NCBI RefSeq assembly: GCF_000739735.1
Contig: NZ_BBJF01000005.1
Span: 558,001 to 622,000 of the forward strand
Direction of reading: 5' to 3'
DNA length: 64,000 bases
From: Paraburkholderia ginsengisoli NBRC 100965
Lineage (GTDB): Bacteria; Pseudomonadota; Gammaproteobacteria; Burkholderiales; Burkholderiaceae
Shown here: one piece after another, positions 38,560-47,890 of the stretch
How the letters are laid out: every line of letters starts with the position of its first letter
How positions within the stretch are numbered: the stretch's first letter is position 1
The notes under the pieces: model-generated
Told to the model about the DNA's origin: nothing
Databases searched by the model: none
Seen by the model: the letters and a program-made list of their open reading frames with translations, nothing else
Program-made: the position numbers and the translations under genes

Positions 38560-40953
38560 ATGGCCGAAGCAAGCTCGCACACCGCCCCGCCGCAACCGCT
38601 GGACCCCGCCACGCTGCGCAACATGGATCGCTACTGGCGCGCGTGCAATTATCTGTCGGTCGGCATGATCTATCTGCGTGACAATCCGCTGCTGCGCGAA
38701 CCGCTCAAGCCCGAGCACATCAAAAACCGCCTGCTCGGCCACTGGGGTTCGGACCCGGGGCAGAGCTTCCTGCTGGTGCATCTGAACCGCGTGATCCGCC
38801 AGCTCGATCTGGACGTGATCTATCTGTCCGGTCCCGGTCACGGCGCGCCGGCGAGTCTCGCGCATTGCTATCTGGAAGGCCACTACTCGGAAATCTACCC
38901 GGACCGTAGCGAGGACGAAGCCGGCATGCGGCGCTTCTTCCGCCAGTTCTCGTTTCCGGGCGGCATCGGTTCGCATTGCACGCCGGAAACGCCCGGCTCG
39001 ATTCACGAAGGCGGCGAACTGGGCTACAGCCTGTCGCATGGGTACGGCGCCGCATTCGACAACCCCGAGCTGATCGTCACCGTGATGATCGGCGACGGCG
39101 AAGCGGAAACCGGGCCGCTCGCCACGTCGTGGCACTCGAACAAATTCCTCAACCCGATCCGCGATGGCGCGGTGCTGCCGGTGCTGCATCTGAACGGCTA
39201 CAAGATCGCCAATCCGACCATCCTTGCACGGATTCCCCGTGAGGAACTCGAAGCGCTGCTCACCGGGTACGGCCACAAGCCGTATTTCGTCGAAGGCGAC
39301 GATCCCGACACGATGCATCAGCAGATGGCCGCGACACTCGATCAGTGCATCGGCGAAATCCGTGCGATCCAGCAGCATGCGCGCGCGAACAACGACGCGA
39401 CTCGCCCGCGCTGGCCGATGATCGTGCTGCGTTCGCCGAAGGGCTGGACCGGTCCGAAGGAAGTGGACGGCCATAAGGTGGAAGGCTCGTGGCGTGCGCA
39501 TCAGGTGCCGGTGCTCGATCCGGTCACCAATGGCAAGAGCCTGAAGCTGGTCGAGAACTGGCTGCGCAGTTACGGGCCCGAGTCGCTGTTCGACGCGGGC
39601 GGGCGGCTGGTCGACGAACTGCGCGAACTCGCGCCCGAGGGCGCGCGCCGCATCAGCGCGAATCCGCACGCGAACGGTGGCCTGCTGTGCAAGGCGCTCG
39701 ACATGCCGGCGTTTCGCGACTATGCGGTGAAGGTGAAGAAGCCGGCCGCTTCGTACACGTCACCGACCGGCGTGCTGGGCACGTTCCTGCGCGACGTGAT
39801 GCGCAACAACATGAGCAACTTCCGTCTGTTCGGCCCCGACGAAACCGCCAGCAATAAGCTCAACGCGGTGTATGAAGCGTCGCCGAAAACCTGGCTCGCC
39901 GAGACCGAGCCGAGCGACGCGGACGGCGGCGACCTGTCGCCCTCGGGCCGCGTGATGGAGATGCTCAGCGAACACACGCTCGAAGGCTGGTTCGAAGGCT
40001 ACGTGCTGACCGGCCGCCACGGCCTCTTTGCGACCTACGAGGCGTTCGTCCACGTGATCGACTCGATGTTCAACCAGCACGCGAAGTGGCTGGAAAAAGC
40101 CAAGCGCGAACTCGGCTGGCGCCAGCCGGTGCCGTCGATCAATCTGCTCATTACGTCGCTCGTCTGGCGTCAGGATCACAACGGCTTCACGCATCAGGAC
40201 CCCGGCTTTCTCGACGTCGTCACCAATAAAAGCCCGGACGTGGTGCGCATTTATCTGCCCCCGGATGCGAACTGCCTGCTGAGCGTGGCCGATCACTGCC
40301 TGCGTTCGCGCGATTACGTCAACGTGATCGTGTCCGACAAGCAGCCGCATCTGGAGTACCTCGACATGGACGCGGCTGTCACGCACTGCACGAAGGGCAT
40401 CGGCATCTGGGACTGGGCGTCGACCGACCAGGGCGTCGAACCGGACGTGGTGATCGCGTGCGCGGGCGACATCGCGACAATGGAAGCGCTCGCCGCCGTG
40501 CAGATTCTGAAGGAGCGCTTCACCACACTGAAGATCCGCTTCGTCAACGTGGTCGATCTGTTCAGGCTGATGCCCGAGCATGCGCATCCGCACGGTTTGT
40601 CCGATCGCGATTTCGACTCGCTGTTCACCACGAGCCGGCCGGTGATCTTCAACTTCCACTCGTATGCGTCGCTCGTGCACAAGCTCACCTACAACCGTGC
40701 GAATCACGAGAACCTGCACGTGCACGGCTATCACGAGAAAGGCAACATCAACACGCCGCTCGAACTGGCGATCGTCAACCAGGTCGACCGCTTCTCGCTG
40801 GCGATCGACGTGATCGATCGCGTGCCGGCGTTGCGCGGCGTCGGCGATCATGCGAAGGAATGGCTGCGCGGGCAGATCATCGAGCATCTCGCGTATGCGC
40901 ATGCCGAGGGTATCGACAAGGAAGAGATCCGCAACTGGACCTGGAAGAGCTGA
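38560..40953 (+). CDS. xfp: Phosphoketolase (xylulose-5-P/fructose-6-P)
   Basis: 797 residues, the full family length, with AAGGAG 8 bases before ATG 38560. Signatures: [21 protein letters not shown], the thiamine diphosphate site [29 protein letters not shown] and the C-terminal [16 protein letters not shown]. It uses thiamine diphosphate and phosphate to cleave xylulose 5-phosphate (and often fructose 6-phosphate) into acetyl phosphate plus glyceraldehyde 3-phosphate or erythrose 4-phosphate. Acetate kinase follows after 12 bases, so the acetyl phosphate is probably turned to acetate with ATP gain. Confidence 0.96.
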   Translation: MAEASSHTAPPQPLDPATLRNMDRYWRACNYLSVGMIYLRDNPLLREPLKPEHIKNRLLGHWGSDPGQSFLLVHLNRVIRQLDLDVIYLSGPGHGAPASLAHCYLEGHYSEIYPDRSEDEAGMRRFFRQFSFPGGIGSHCTPETPGSIHEGGELGYSLSHGYGAAFDNPELIVTVMIGDGEAETGPLATSWHSNKFLNPIRDGAVLPVLHLNGYKIANPTILARIPREELEALLTGYGHKPYFVEGDDPDTMHQQMAATLDQCIGEIRAIQQHARANNDATRPRWPMIVLRSPKGWTGPKEVDGHKVEGSWRAHQVPVLDPVTNGKSLKLVENWLRSYGPESLFDAGGRLVDELRELAPEGARRISANPHANGGLLCKALDMPAFRDYAVKVKKPAASYTSPTGVLGTFLRDVMRNNMSNFRLFGPDETASNKLNAVYEASPKTWLAETEPSDADGGDLSPSGRVMEMLSEHTLEGWFEGYVLTGRHGLFATYEAFVHVIDSMFNQHAKWLEKAKRELGWRQPVPSINLLITSLVWRQDHNGFTHQDPGFLDVVTNKSPDVVRIYLPPDANCLLSVADHCLRSRDYVNVIVSDKQPHLEYLDMDAAVTHCTKGIGIWDWASTDQGVEPDVVIACAGDIATMEALAAVQILKERFTTLKIRFVNVVDLFRLMPEHAHPHGLSDRDFDSLFTTSRPVIFNFHSYASLVHKLTYNRANHENLHVHGYHEKGNINTPLELAIVNQVDRFSLAIDVIDRVPALRGVGDHAKEWLRGQIIEHLAYAHAEGIDKEEIRNWTWKS

Positions 40954-40965
40954 GCGAGGACGACG

Positions 40966-42138
40966 ATGCACAATCGACACACGGCGGCGGAGCAACAAAC
41001 GATTCTGGTGCTGAACAGCGGTTCGTCGTCGCTGAAGTTCGGACTGTTCGCGCACTCCGGCGATGACGAATCTCTGCTGTTGGAAGGCAGCGCCGAGGGC
41101 ATAGGCCGCGACGACGGCAGCTTGCGCATTCGCTCGCCCGACGGCGGCGTGTTGATCCGGCAGGAGCATGTGCTGGAGTCGCAAACCGACGCGTTGCAAA
41201 AGCTCTCGCAAGTGCTCGCGCAGCAGCATCATGCGACGCCCGCGGCGGTCGGGCATCGGGTCGTGCATGGCGGGCCGCATCTGCGCACGCATCAGCGTCT
41301 CACGCCCGAGGTGCGCCGCCGTTTGCAGGAAGCGGTGCACTTCGCGCCGCTGCATATTCCGCCGGCCCTCGCGCTGATCGACGAGGCCACGAAGATCTTC
41401 GGCGACGCGACGCATTTCGCCTGCTTCGACACCGCGTTCCACGCCACGCTGCCGCCGCGCGCGGCGCAACTCGCGTTGCCGCGCCGCTATGCGCAAGCCG
41501 GTGTGATGCGCTACGGCTTTCATGGGCTGTCGTATGAATCGCTGGTGACGCAGCTCGGTGCGCAGTTGCCGTCACGCGCGGTGTTCGCGCATCTCGGCAA
41601 CGGGTCGAGCGTGTGCGCATTGCGCGACGGCCGCTCGGTCGATACGTCGATGGGTCTGACGCCGACCGGCGGCGTGCCGATGGGCACGCGTTGCGGCGAT
41701 CTCGATCCCGGCGTGCTGCTGTATCTGATGCGCGTGGAGAAGCTCGACGCCGACGCGTTGGAGACGCTGCTCAATCGCCACAGCGGTCTCGCCGGTTACG
41801 CGGACGGCGAGAGCGACATGCAGGCGCTCGAAAAGCGCGCGGCGGCCGGCGATGCGAACGCCGCGCTCGCGCTGGACGTATTCGCGAGCGCGGTGCGCAA
41901 GACGATCGGCGGGTATGCGGCATTGCTGGGCGGGATCGATCTGCTGGTGTTCACTGGCGGGATCGGCGAACACAGCGCGGAGATTCGGCGGCGCGTGTGC
42001 GAGGGGCTGGCTTTCATGGGGCTGACGCTGAGCGACGCCACAGACGACCCTGCAAGCAAGGTGAGGGCGCTGCACACCGAAGAGGAAAAACAGATCGCGC
42101 GCCACTGCCGGGCGCTGTTGCACGCCGAGGCGGGCTGA
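40966..42138 (+). CDS. ackA: Acetate kinase
   Basis: 390 residues. The N-terminal ILVLNSGSSSLKFGLF near 13-28 is the acetate kinase phosphate-binding signature; GHRVVHGG, DTAFHATLPP, RYGFHGLSYESL, HLGNGSSVCALRDGRSVDTSMGLTPTGG and FTGGIGEHSAEIR complete the set. It transfers phosphate between acetyl phosphate and ADP. The gap to xfp is 12 bases, a clear two-gene operon. No phosphotransacetylase gene is adjacent, so acetyl phosphate would be used directly for ATP rather than for acetyl-CoA here. Confidence 0.95.
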   Translation: MHNRHTAAEQQTILVLNSGSSSLKFGLFAHSGDDESLLLEGSAEGIGRDDGSLRIRSPDGGVLIRQEHVLESQTDALQKLSQVLAQQHHATPAAVGHRVVHGGPHLRTHQRLTPEVRRRLQEAVHFAPLHIPPALALIDEATKIFGDATHFACFDTAFHATLPPRAAQLALPRRYAQAGVMRYGFHGLSYESLVTQLGAQLPSRAVFAHLGNGSSVCALRDGRSVDTSMGLTPTGGVPMGTRCGDLDPGVLLYLMRVEKLDADALETLLNRHSGLAGYADGESDMQALEKRAAAGDANAALALDVFASAVRKTIGGYAALLGGIDLLVFTGGIGEHSAEIRRRVCEGLAFMGLTLSDATDDPASKVRALHTEEEKQIARHCRALLHAEAG

Positions 42139-42183
42139 TGCATGGCCAGCGCGTGGTTCGCGCACGGCTGCCGGTATCGCGCG

Positions 42184-42492
42184 TTATTTCGCTTTGACGA
42201 CCGTGTGATCCGCGACGCCCGTCACACCGAATAGCCGCGTAACGTCTTCAAGCGCGGCGGCTTTCTGCTGCTCGCGTTGCAGTTCGCCGTGCAGCGTGAC
42301 GCGGCCGTGCGAGACCTTCACCGTGACGGTGCGTTCGGGGATGGCGGCGTCCCACGCGAGGCGCCGCGTCGCTTCGGCGGCGATCTGCGCGTCGCTCAGG
42401 CGAGAGTGGGTGGCGGAGGTTTTGCCGGCGTCTTTGCTGATCTGCGAATCGGAGACCGCTGGTTTGCGTTTCGCGACGCGCGCGGGTGGCAT
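42184..42492 (-). CDS. BON-domain protein
   Basis: 102 residues from ATG 42492, preceded by GTGGAGAA. A BON domain (about 38-100) shows the usual alternation: LSDAQIAAEATRRLAWDAAIP, VTVKVSHGRVTLHGELQ, AALEDVTRLFGVTGVADHTVV. BON domains bind phospholipid or anchor to the envelope. There is no signal peptide, which is unusual compared with OsmY but common for short Burkholderia members. It converges with ackA. Confidence 0.83.
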   Translation of the reverse strand: MPPARVAKRKPAVSDSQISKDAGKTSATHSRLSDAQIAAEATRRLAWDAAIPERTVTVKVSHGRVTLHGELQREQQKAAALEDVTRLFGVTGVADHTVVKAK

Positions 42493-42619
42493 GGGTTCTC
42501 CACGAGATAGACGGTGATTGAAGAACACTAGCAGATGCGCGGAATTTTGCCGGCCGCGCTGAGGGCGGCGACACGACACGCCGCTGGCTCACGACGGCCT
42601 CAGAACATATCGCACCCGC

Positions 42620-43864
42620 TCAGCCGCGCTGCGTCGAATCGGAACCCGTCCCCCTGAACGCCCACCCATTGAACAAAGCGCCGCCGAGCATCAGACCGCT
42701 CGTGATCAGAAACACCGCCGGCATGCCGAGATGCGCGCCGACGAAGCCGCCCGCGAGCGGCCCGGTCACCTGGCCCGCGTAATTCGCCGACGTCGCATAG
42801 CCGAGGATGTAGCCCGCCGAACGATCCGGCACGCTGTGGCGAATCACGCTCGTGATGCACGGCAGCAGCCCGGCCAGCGCGAGGCCCATCAGAAAACGCA
42901 GCACCACCAGTTGCATGCCGCTCGTGACGAACGCCTGCGGCACCAGCAACGCCGCGCACACCGCGAGGCACGCGATGATCACGCTGGGCGCGCCGATCCG
43001 GTCGGCGAGCCGTCCGACCCGCGATGCCGCGAGCACACTGCCCAGCGCCGACGCCGACATCACGAATCCCGACACCAGCGTCACGTGGCGCGCATCGTGC
43101 ACGAGCTGGCTCACGTAGACGGTGATGATAGGCTCGATCGACATGTTGGCGAACATCAGCAAGCCGGCGGTGAACAGCATCGCGAGCACCGGCCGCAGGT
43201 CCGGCACGCTGGCCCAGCCGGTCGCCGTGTCCGCGCCGGCGGCGCGCGACTTCGCGGCCGCGCGCGTAACCGGTTGCTCCTTGATCAGCAGCGTGGTCGC
43301 GATGAACGCGCAGAAGATCATCGCGCCGGCGATGAAGAACGTGTTGCGTATGCCGATCAGCGGCGGTAGCGCGCCGCCCACCAGCGGGCCGACCAGATTG
43401 CCCGCCATCACGCCCGACGCGAGCGTGCCGAGCGCCCAGCCGGTGCGTCCGCGCGGCGTCTGCGTGGCGATCATCACGGTCGCGCCCGACGCGTAGCCGC
43501 CGACGAGGCCCGCGAGAAAACGCAGCGCCACCAGTTGCCAGACGTTCTGCGCGAGTCCGAGCAGCGACATCACGATGGCCATACCGAGGCTCGCGCGCAC
43601 GAGGATCAGCTTGCGTCCGTAGCGGTCGGCCATGCGCCCCCACAGCGGCGATACCAGCGCGGCCGCGAGGAACGTCGCGCCGAACGCGATGCCCGACCAC
43701 TGCACCGCCGCCTTCGCCGAGCTCACGCCGAGTTGCTGCACGTAGAGCGGCAGGAAGGGCAGCAGCAAGGTCATCGCGACGATCGTCGAGAACGAGCCGA
43801 ACAGGCAGACGTAGAGGTTGCGCCGCCAATGCGGCGCGCCTTCGGAGGGCGGGGATGAACTCAT
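42620..43864 (-). CDS. MFS transporter (multidrug-efflux-like)
   Basis: 414 residues, twelve helices, with the MFS loop motif GRMADRYGRKLILVRA after helix 2 and the related GRLADRIGAPSVI after helix 8. FLPLYVQQLGVSS and GSFSTIVAMTLLLPF at the N-terminus resemble the drug:H+ antiporter-1 (12-helix) subfamily. Substrate unknown. Divergent from the thioesterase at 44088, with about 220 bases between. Confidence 0.87.
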   Translation of the reverse strand: MSSSPPSEGAPHWRRNLYVCLFGSFSTIVAMTLLLPFLPLYVQQLGVSSAKAAVQWSGIAFGATFLAAALVSPLWGRMADRYGRKLILVRASLGMAIVMSLLGLAQNVWQLVALRFLAGLVGGYASGATVMIATQTPRGRTGWALGTLASGVMAGNLVGPLVGGALPPLIGIRNTFFIAGAMIFCAFIATTLLIKEQPVTRAAAKSRAAGADTATGWASVPDLRPVLAMLFTAGLLMFANMSIEPIITVYVSQLVHDARHVTLVSGFVMSASALGSVLAASRVGRLADRIGAPSVIIACLAVCAALLVPQAFVTSGMQLVVLRFLMGLALAGLLPCITSVIRHSVPDRSAGYILGYATSANYAGQVTGPLAGGFVGAHLGMPAVFLITSGLMLGGALFNGWAFRGTGSDSTQRG

Positions 43865-44087
43865 CGAGCGGGAAGCGGTGCGGGACGTGCGAGCGTCGGG
43901 CCGCGATTGGCAAAGAGGGGATTGTGCCTGAGCGCGGAGAATTGTGAGGCTGAAGTGGGCTGACCGGTTTGCGTCGGGTGAAGTGCAGGGCGTTGCCGCG
44001 CGGCGAACGCTAGTATGCTGACGGCTCGTGTCGTCGGCGCGTGCTGCGCCACCCTCTCCTGAAACCGAAACAGCAAAGGCTTAGACC

Positions 44088-44483
44088 ATGTCCGACTTTC
44101 CCATCGACAACCCGTTTCTCGAATCGCTCGGCGTGCGTCTGACGCAATGGCGCGACGGCTACGCGGAACTGGTCATGCCGATCGACGCGAGCAAACTCAA
44201 TCGCCAGGGCGTGCTGCAAGGCGGCGCGATCGCAACGCTGCTCGATGCGGCCGCGGGCTACGCGGGTCTCTTTGCGTCGGCGGATCAACCGGCGCGGCAC
44301 GCATTCACGTTGTCGCTGACCACCAACTATCTCGACAAGGGACTCGGCGAATCGGTGACGGCCAAGGGCTTTCTCGAACGCCAGGGCCGCTCGATTTTCT
44401 TTTCGCGCGGCGAAGCGTGGGTGGACGGCAAGCTGCTGATCGCCAGCGCGCAGGGCACCTTCAAGTATTCGAAGGGCGCCTGA
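44088..44483 (+). CDS. PaaI-type hotdog thioesterase
   Basis: 131 residues, a single hotdog domain. The family pattern LNRQGVLQGGAIATLLDAAAGYAG (about 38-61) resembles the PaaI HGG active-site helix, with the Gly pair retained and Gln in place of His (VLQGG); then LTTNYLDKGLGE and GRSIFFSRGEAWVDGKLLIASAQGTF. Such enzymes hydrolyse acyl- or aryl-CoA thioesters. Cytoplasmic, monocistronic, converging with the GNAT gene. Substrate unknown. Confidence 0.88.
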   Translation: MSDFPIDNPFLESLGVRLTQWRDGYAELVMPIDASKLNRQGVLQGGAIATLLDAAAGYAGLFASADQPARHAFTLSLTTNYLDKGLGESVTAKGFLERQGRSIFFSRGEAWVDGKLLIASAQGTFKYSKGA

Positions 44484-44519
44484 TGTCGATGCGTCGGCGC
44501 GCCGACTCGCGTGGGCCCT

Positions 44520-45062
44520 TCATAGCGCCTTGTACATGATCGTGGTGGCGTCGAAGCGCTCGGTGTCGTGTGGCGCGCGCGCATAGCCCGGGATCGTGCC
44601 GGCGCTTCGATAACCGAGCGACGCATACAAGGGCTCGGCGTGGTCGCCGGTGCGGGTGTCCAGCGTAAGCAGGCTGCGCTCCAACCGTTGTGCATGACGC
44701 TCCAGCTCCGTCATCAGCGCCCTCGCGATGCCCCGGCGACGAAATGCCGGATGCACGAGCAGCTTGCGCACCTCGGCGCGATGACGCTGATTCGGCATCG
44801 TGTCGTAATCGAGTTGCACGGTGCCCGCGATCGCGTCGCCCTCGCGTGCGACGAACAGCATCAGTCCACCCGCGCTTAGCGAAGGCAGCACTTTGGCGCG
44901 CCAGAAGTCTTCGCTGTCGTCGACACCGTACGGCATCACGAAACCGACGCTCGCGCCGTCATGCACGCAGGCTCGCAGCAGCGCGCCGAGTTCGGGGAGA
45001 TGACGGGCGAGGTCGTCGGCGGAGAAAGACGTGATGGCAGGTGTGACGGTGGTGGCGCTCAT
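44520..45062 (-). CDS. GNAT-family N-acetyltransferase
   Basis: 180 residues. The acetyl-CoA site is VRKLLVHPAFRRRGIARALM with RRRGIA at about 108-113, and the C-terminal strand holds DTRTGDHAEPLYASLGYRSAGTIPGYA. The gene starts 6 bases after the stop of the cupin-XRE regulator, so it is likely the operon's structural gene. XRE-cupin/GNAT pairs are common in proteobacteria; substrates are amines or amino acids, not identifiable here. Confidence 0.9.
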   Translation of the reverse strand: MSATTVTPAITSFSADDLARHLPELGALLRACVHDGASVGFVMPYGVDDSEDFWRAKVLPSLSAGGLMLFVAREGDAIAGTVQLDYDTMPNQRHRAEVRKLLVHPAFRRRGIARALMTELERHAQRLERSLLTLDTRTGDHAEPLYASLGYRSAGTIPGYARAPHDTERFDATTIMYKAL

Positions 45063-45068
45063 GCTGGC

Positions 45069-45641
45069 TCACACGATGAAGAGAAGATAGCGGGCCGCGC
45101 TATCGGCGGGCGTCACGAACGCGCTGGGGCCGAACAGCTGATAGCGCAGACAGTCGCCGGGTTCGAGATCGTGGCGCTGGCCGTCGACGGTAATCTGCAG
45201 CCGTCCTTCGAGCAGGACCAGATGATGTTCGAGTCCGGGCCGCGGCGACGCGTCGTACGCGATCAGCGCGCCCGCGTCGAGTTCGCCTTCCAGCACCTCG
45301 CCGGCGAGCGCCTGGGCGGGCGGCGACACGGAGCGGCGTCGGAAGCCGACACTGGCGTCGCTCCAGACCGCCTGGGCGGCGCGTGCCACGCGGGGCGCGA
45401 AATCCTCTTCGACCATGCGCATCAGGCGCGACATCGGCAGGCCGTAGGCCACGCAGAGCTTGCCGAGCACGCTCGCGGTCGGACTCACGGCGCCGTTTTC
45501 CAGGCGCGATAGCGTCGCGCGGCTGACATGGCTGCGCGTCGCGAGCTCGTCGAGCGACCAGTTGCGCTCGGCGCGCAAAGCCCGCAGACGCTGCGCGATG
45601 CGGCGGTCGATGAGGTTGTCGTCGGGAAGAAGGGTTTCCAT
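45069..45641 (-). CDS. XRE-family regulator with C-terminal cupin
   Basis: 190 residues from ATG 45641. Helix-turn-helix at about 15-70 (LRALRAERNWSLDELATRSHVSRATLSRLENG), then a cupin sensor domain about 110-188 (HHLVLLEGRLQITVDGQRHDLEPGDCLRYQLFGP). The cupin probably binds a small effector. The start codon sits inside a near-perfect inverted repeat (45638-45666), so autorepression is likely. The gene heads an operon with the GNAT acetyltransferase at 45062. Confidence 0.9.
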   Translation of the reverse strand: METLLPDDNLIDRRIAQRLRALRAERNWSLDELATRSHVSRATLSRLENGAVSPTASVLGKLCVAYGLPMSRLMRMVEEDFAPRVARAAQAVWSDASVGFRRRSVSPPAQALAGEVLEGELDAGALIAYDASPRPGLEHHLVLLEGRLQITVDGQRHDLEPGDCLRYQLFGPSAFVTPADSAARYLLFIV

Positions 45642-45666
45642 ATCCGGGAAAATATCCCGAATATGG
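45638..45666. promoter_or_regulatory. Inverted repeat over the XRE start codon, probable operator
   Basis: CCATATCCGGGA (45638-45649) and TCCCGAATATGG (45655-45666) are 12-bp arms with one mismatch and a 5-base spacer. The left arm includes the ATG of the regulator gene (CAT at 45639-45641 on the plus strand). Binding here would block both transcription start and translation of the regulator-GNAT operon. It takes the place of a normal Shine-Dalgarno. Confidence 0.65.
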
Positions 45667-45714
45667 AAGCAGGTCAACAGGTCAAAAAATGGCGTGCTGG
45701 GCGGCCCTTGCAGT

Positions 45715-46287
45715 TCACTCGTGGCGGGTCATGCGTAGCATCGACGTGTCGTAGCCAAGCGCGCGAACCCGCTCGATCAGCGCATCCTTCACGCTTGCAT
45801 TCGGGATAGCCTCGCGCGTGAGAATCCACAGATAGCGCCCGCTGGGTTCGCCGACGATCGACCACGCGTAGTCGTCCGCATGATCGAGCACCCAGTAGTC
45901 GCCGAAGAAGAACGGTCCGAAGAACGACACCTTCAGCTTCGCGTCGCCCGAGCCGGCGACGATTTTCGCGCGTCCCTTCGAGGCGTCCGGCGGCCCGCCG
46001 ACGCCACCCTTGTGGCAACTGTTGATGACGTCGATCAGCCCGTCGTCGCGCAACGTGTACTCGGCGGTGACCGCTTCGCAATCGCGCTCGAAGCCGTTTT
46101 CATAGCGCGCGAGTTCGTACCAACGGCCGAGATAACGGCTCAGGTCGACGGGTTTCGCGGGTTCGGGCACGCGGGTGTTGCCGCTTTTGCCGGCGGGGTT
46201 GAGCGCGCAGGCGCCGAGCACGCACACCGCGCCGACCACCAGCGCAATGGCGCTCACGCGCAGAATCGACGGGCGAGGAACAGGCAT
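45715..46287 (-). CDS. blc: Outer-membrane lipocalin lipoprotein (Blc-like)
   Basis: 190 residues from ATG 46287 with GGAG upstream. The signal peptide ends in lipobox LGAC (residues 24-27), so the mature N-terminal cysteine C27 is lipidated. The lipocalin signature GRWYELARYENGFERDC is near 53-70, followed by YTLRDDGLIDVINSCHKGG and a C-terminal SGRYLWILTREAIP-type stretch, as in bacterial lipocalin Blc. It binds lipids at the outer membrane. It is followed by the XRE-GNAT operon after about 75 bases, and divergent from yceH. Confidence 0.9.
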   Translation of the reverse strand: MPVPRPSILRVSAIALVVGAVCVLGACALNPAGKSGNTRVPEPAKPVDLSRYLGRWYELARYENGFERDCEAVTAEYTLRDDGLIDVINSCHKGGVGGPPDASKGRAKIVAGSGDAKLKVSFFGPFFFGDYWVLDHADDYAWSIVGEPSGRYLWILTREAIPNASVKDALIERVRALGYDTSMLRMTRHE

Positions 46288-46501
46288 TGAATCACTCCGC
46301 AAAAGCTTGGTTCGAGGAACTGCGGGAGCAGCACGCCGCGTGCCAGAGTCGGCGTCCGCGCGGCGCCGTCGCGGAGATTCGTACGCCGCGGCAGCCCGGG
46401 GCGTTTATCATGATGGCCACAAACCAGAACGCGTCGCCTCGGTAAGCCACGGTAATGCGCATCATCCACGAGACCCGGCGACTCATGCCGCAAGATCATC
46501 T

Positions 46502-47194
46502 ATGAACTCCACTCCCGACGCTTCTTCCCGCCCCTCGATTCGTGCGTTGACGCAACTCGAAGGGCGCGTGCTCGGCGTGCTCGTCGAAAAGCAGCACACC
46601 GTGCCGGACAGTTATCCACTTTCGCTGAATGCATTGACGCTGGGCTGCAATCAGAAAACCGGCCGCGCGCCGGTGATGAACGCAACCGAGGCCGAGGTGC
46701 TGACCGCCGTCGACGGCCTCAAACGCCTCAGCCTCGTGATGGAAGGCAGCAGCAGCCGCGTGCCGCGCTTCGAGCACAACATGAATCGCGTGCTCGGCTT
46801 GCCGGGGCAGTCGACCGCGTTGCTGACCACCTTGCTGCTGCGCGGCCCGCAGACCGCCGCCGAGTTGCGCCTGAACAGCGCGCGTCTGCATGGCTTTGCG
46901 GACATCTCGTCGGTTGAGGCGTTTCTCGATGAACTGGCCGACAACGATCCGCCGCGCGTCGTGAGACTGGCCCGCACACCGGGCGAGCGCGAGCATCGCT
47001 GGACGCATCTGCTGTGCGGCGAGGTGAGCGCGAGCGAACTGGCGCAGCCGGGCGCCGAGGACGACACCGTGCCGTTGTCCGCATTCGAGGCGGTGAAAGC
47101 CGAGCAGAAGCGATTGGCCGACGAGGTGAGCCGGCTTCAGGCAGTGGTGCGGCGGATGGCGGCGGAGTTGGGGATCGGCGTCGACGATCTTTGA
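46502..47194 (+). CDS. yceH: UPF0502 protein YceH
   Basis: 230 residues from ATG 46502. Tandem winged-helix domains (about 15-90 and 98-180), with family marks RVLGVLVEKQHTVPDSYPLSLNAL, GCNQKTGRAPVM and LLRGPQTAAELRLNSARLHGF. A C-terminal coiled coil (about 195-222, VKAEQKRLADEVSRLQAVVRRMAAEL). The family (DUF480) is widespread in proteobacteria without a settled function; the fold suggests DNA or protein binding. Confidence 0.9.
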   Translation: MNSTPDASSRPSIRALTQLEGRVLGVLVEKQHTVPDSYPLSLNALTLGCNQKTGRAPVMNATEAEVLTAVDGLKRLSLVMEGSSSRVPRFEHNMNRVLGLPGQSTALLTTLLLRGPQTAAELRLNSARLHGFADISSVEAFLDELADNDPPRVVRLARTPGEREHRWTHLLCGEVSASELAQPGAEDDTVPLSAFEAVKAEQKRLADEVSRLQAVVRRMAAELGIGVDDL

Positions 47195-47263
47195 AGACAC
47201 AGCGCGTGAGCGGTCGCTTTTCACGGCCGCGCGCGCACTGACCTCGCTCATCGACTCGCCCGC

Positions 47264-47782
47264 TCACGCATCGCGGCTGCGCGGCGTGTCCTTCGACAAC
47301 ATGTGCTGCGTGCGATGGAAGATGCGCGGCGGCACGTTCGGCGAATCCTGTGCGAGCCGGTCGAGCTCGTCGCGAATCGCGGTGAGGTAGTGGCCGTCGC
47401 GGGCGTCGGCGTCGCCGGCGAATACCGCTTCGAGCCTGCGACGCACGGCACCATAGCGGGCGCCGGCCGCGCGGTGCTTTTCTGCGCGCTCCGCGTAACG
47501 CAGGAACAGCTTTACCGCGGCCGATACCGCGACCGCCACACTCACCAGCCCGACGAACAGCCGCTGTTCGAACGAGACCGCCGTCAAGGTCAACGAGGCG
47601 AACACCGCCGTGCCCACGAAGGCGCTCAATACGGTCACGAGCCAGCCGACCTGGCGGTCGCGCCTCGCAAGCAGGTCGGCCATGTCGTAGTGGCTCATCT
47701 GGGATTCGCGGGCGCGGCGGATCCACTTCAGCAGAAGCTGGCTTTCGTCAACCGGTGGCTCGTAGGGAGGCAGTGTCGTCAT
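47264..47782 (-). CDS. SLATT-domain two-helix membrane protein
   Basis: 172 residues from ATG 47782. A charged N-terminal helix (LLLKWIRRARESQMSHYDMADLLARRD, about 17-43) is followed by two transmembrane helices (about 45-65 and 73-95), then a cytoplasmic helical tail (ERAEKHRAAGARYGAVRRRLEAV). This matches SLATT domains, which act as membrane-perturbing effectors in nucleotide-signalling defence systems such as CBASS-like units, and also occur alone. No cyclase or sensor gene is adjacent here. Standalone SLATT proteins may have housekeeping roles. Confidence 0.72.
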   Translation of the reverse strand: MTTLPPYEPPVDESQLLLKWIRRARESQMSHYDMADLLARRDRQVGWLVTVLSAFVGTAVFASLTLTAVSFEQRLFVGLVSVAVAVSAAVKLFLRYAERAEKHRAAGARYGAVRRRLEAVFAGDADARDGHYLTAIRDELDRLAQDSPNVPPRIFHRTQHMLSKDTPRSRDA

Positions 47783-47890
47783 GTCGCTCGTCAGGGCGGT
47801 TCGGTAGCGCAAGCGTGGCGCGTGCGCCTGACGATACTGTGCCACATCGAAGCGTACAGCCGGGCATGCACTGCGTTGCATGTGCCGCGC

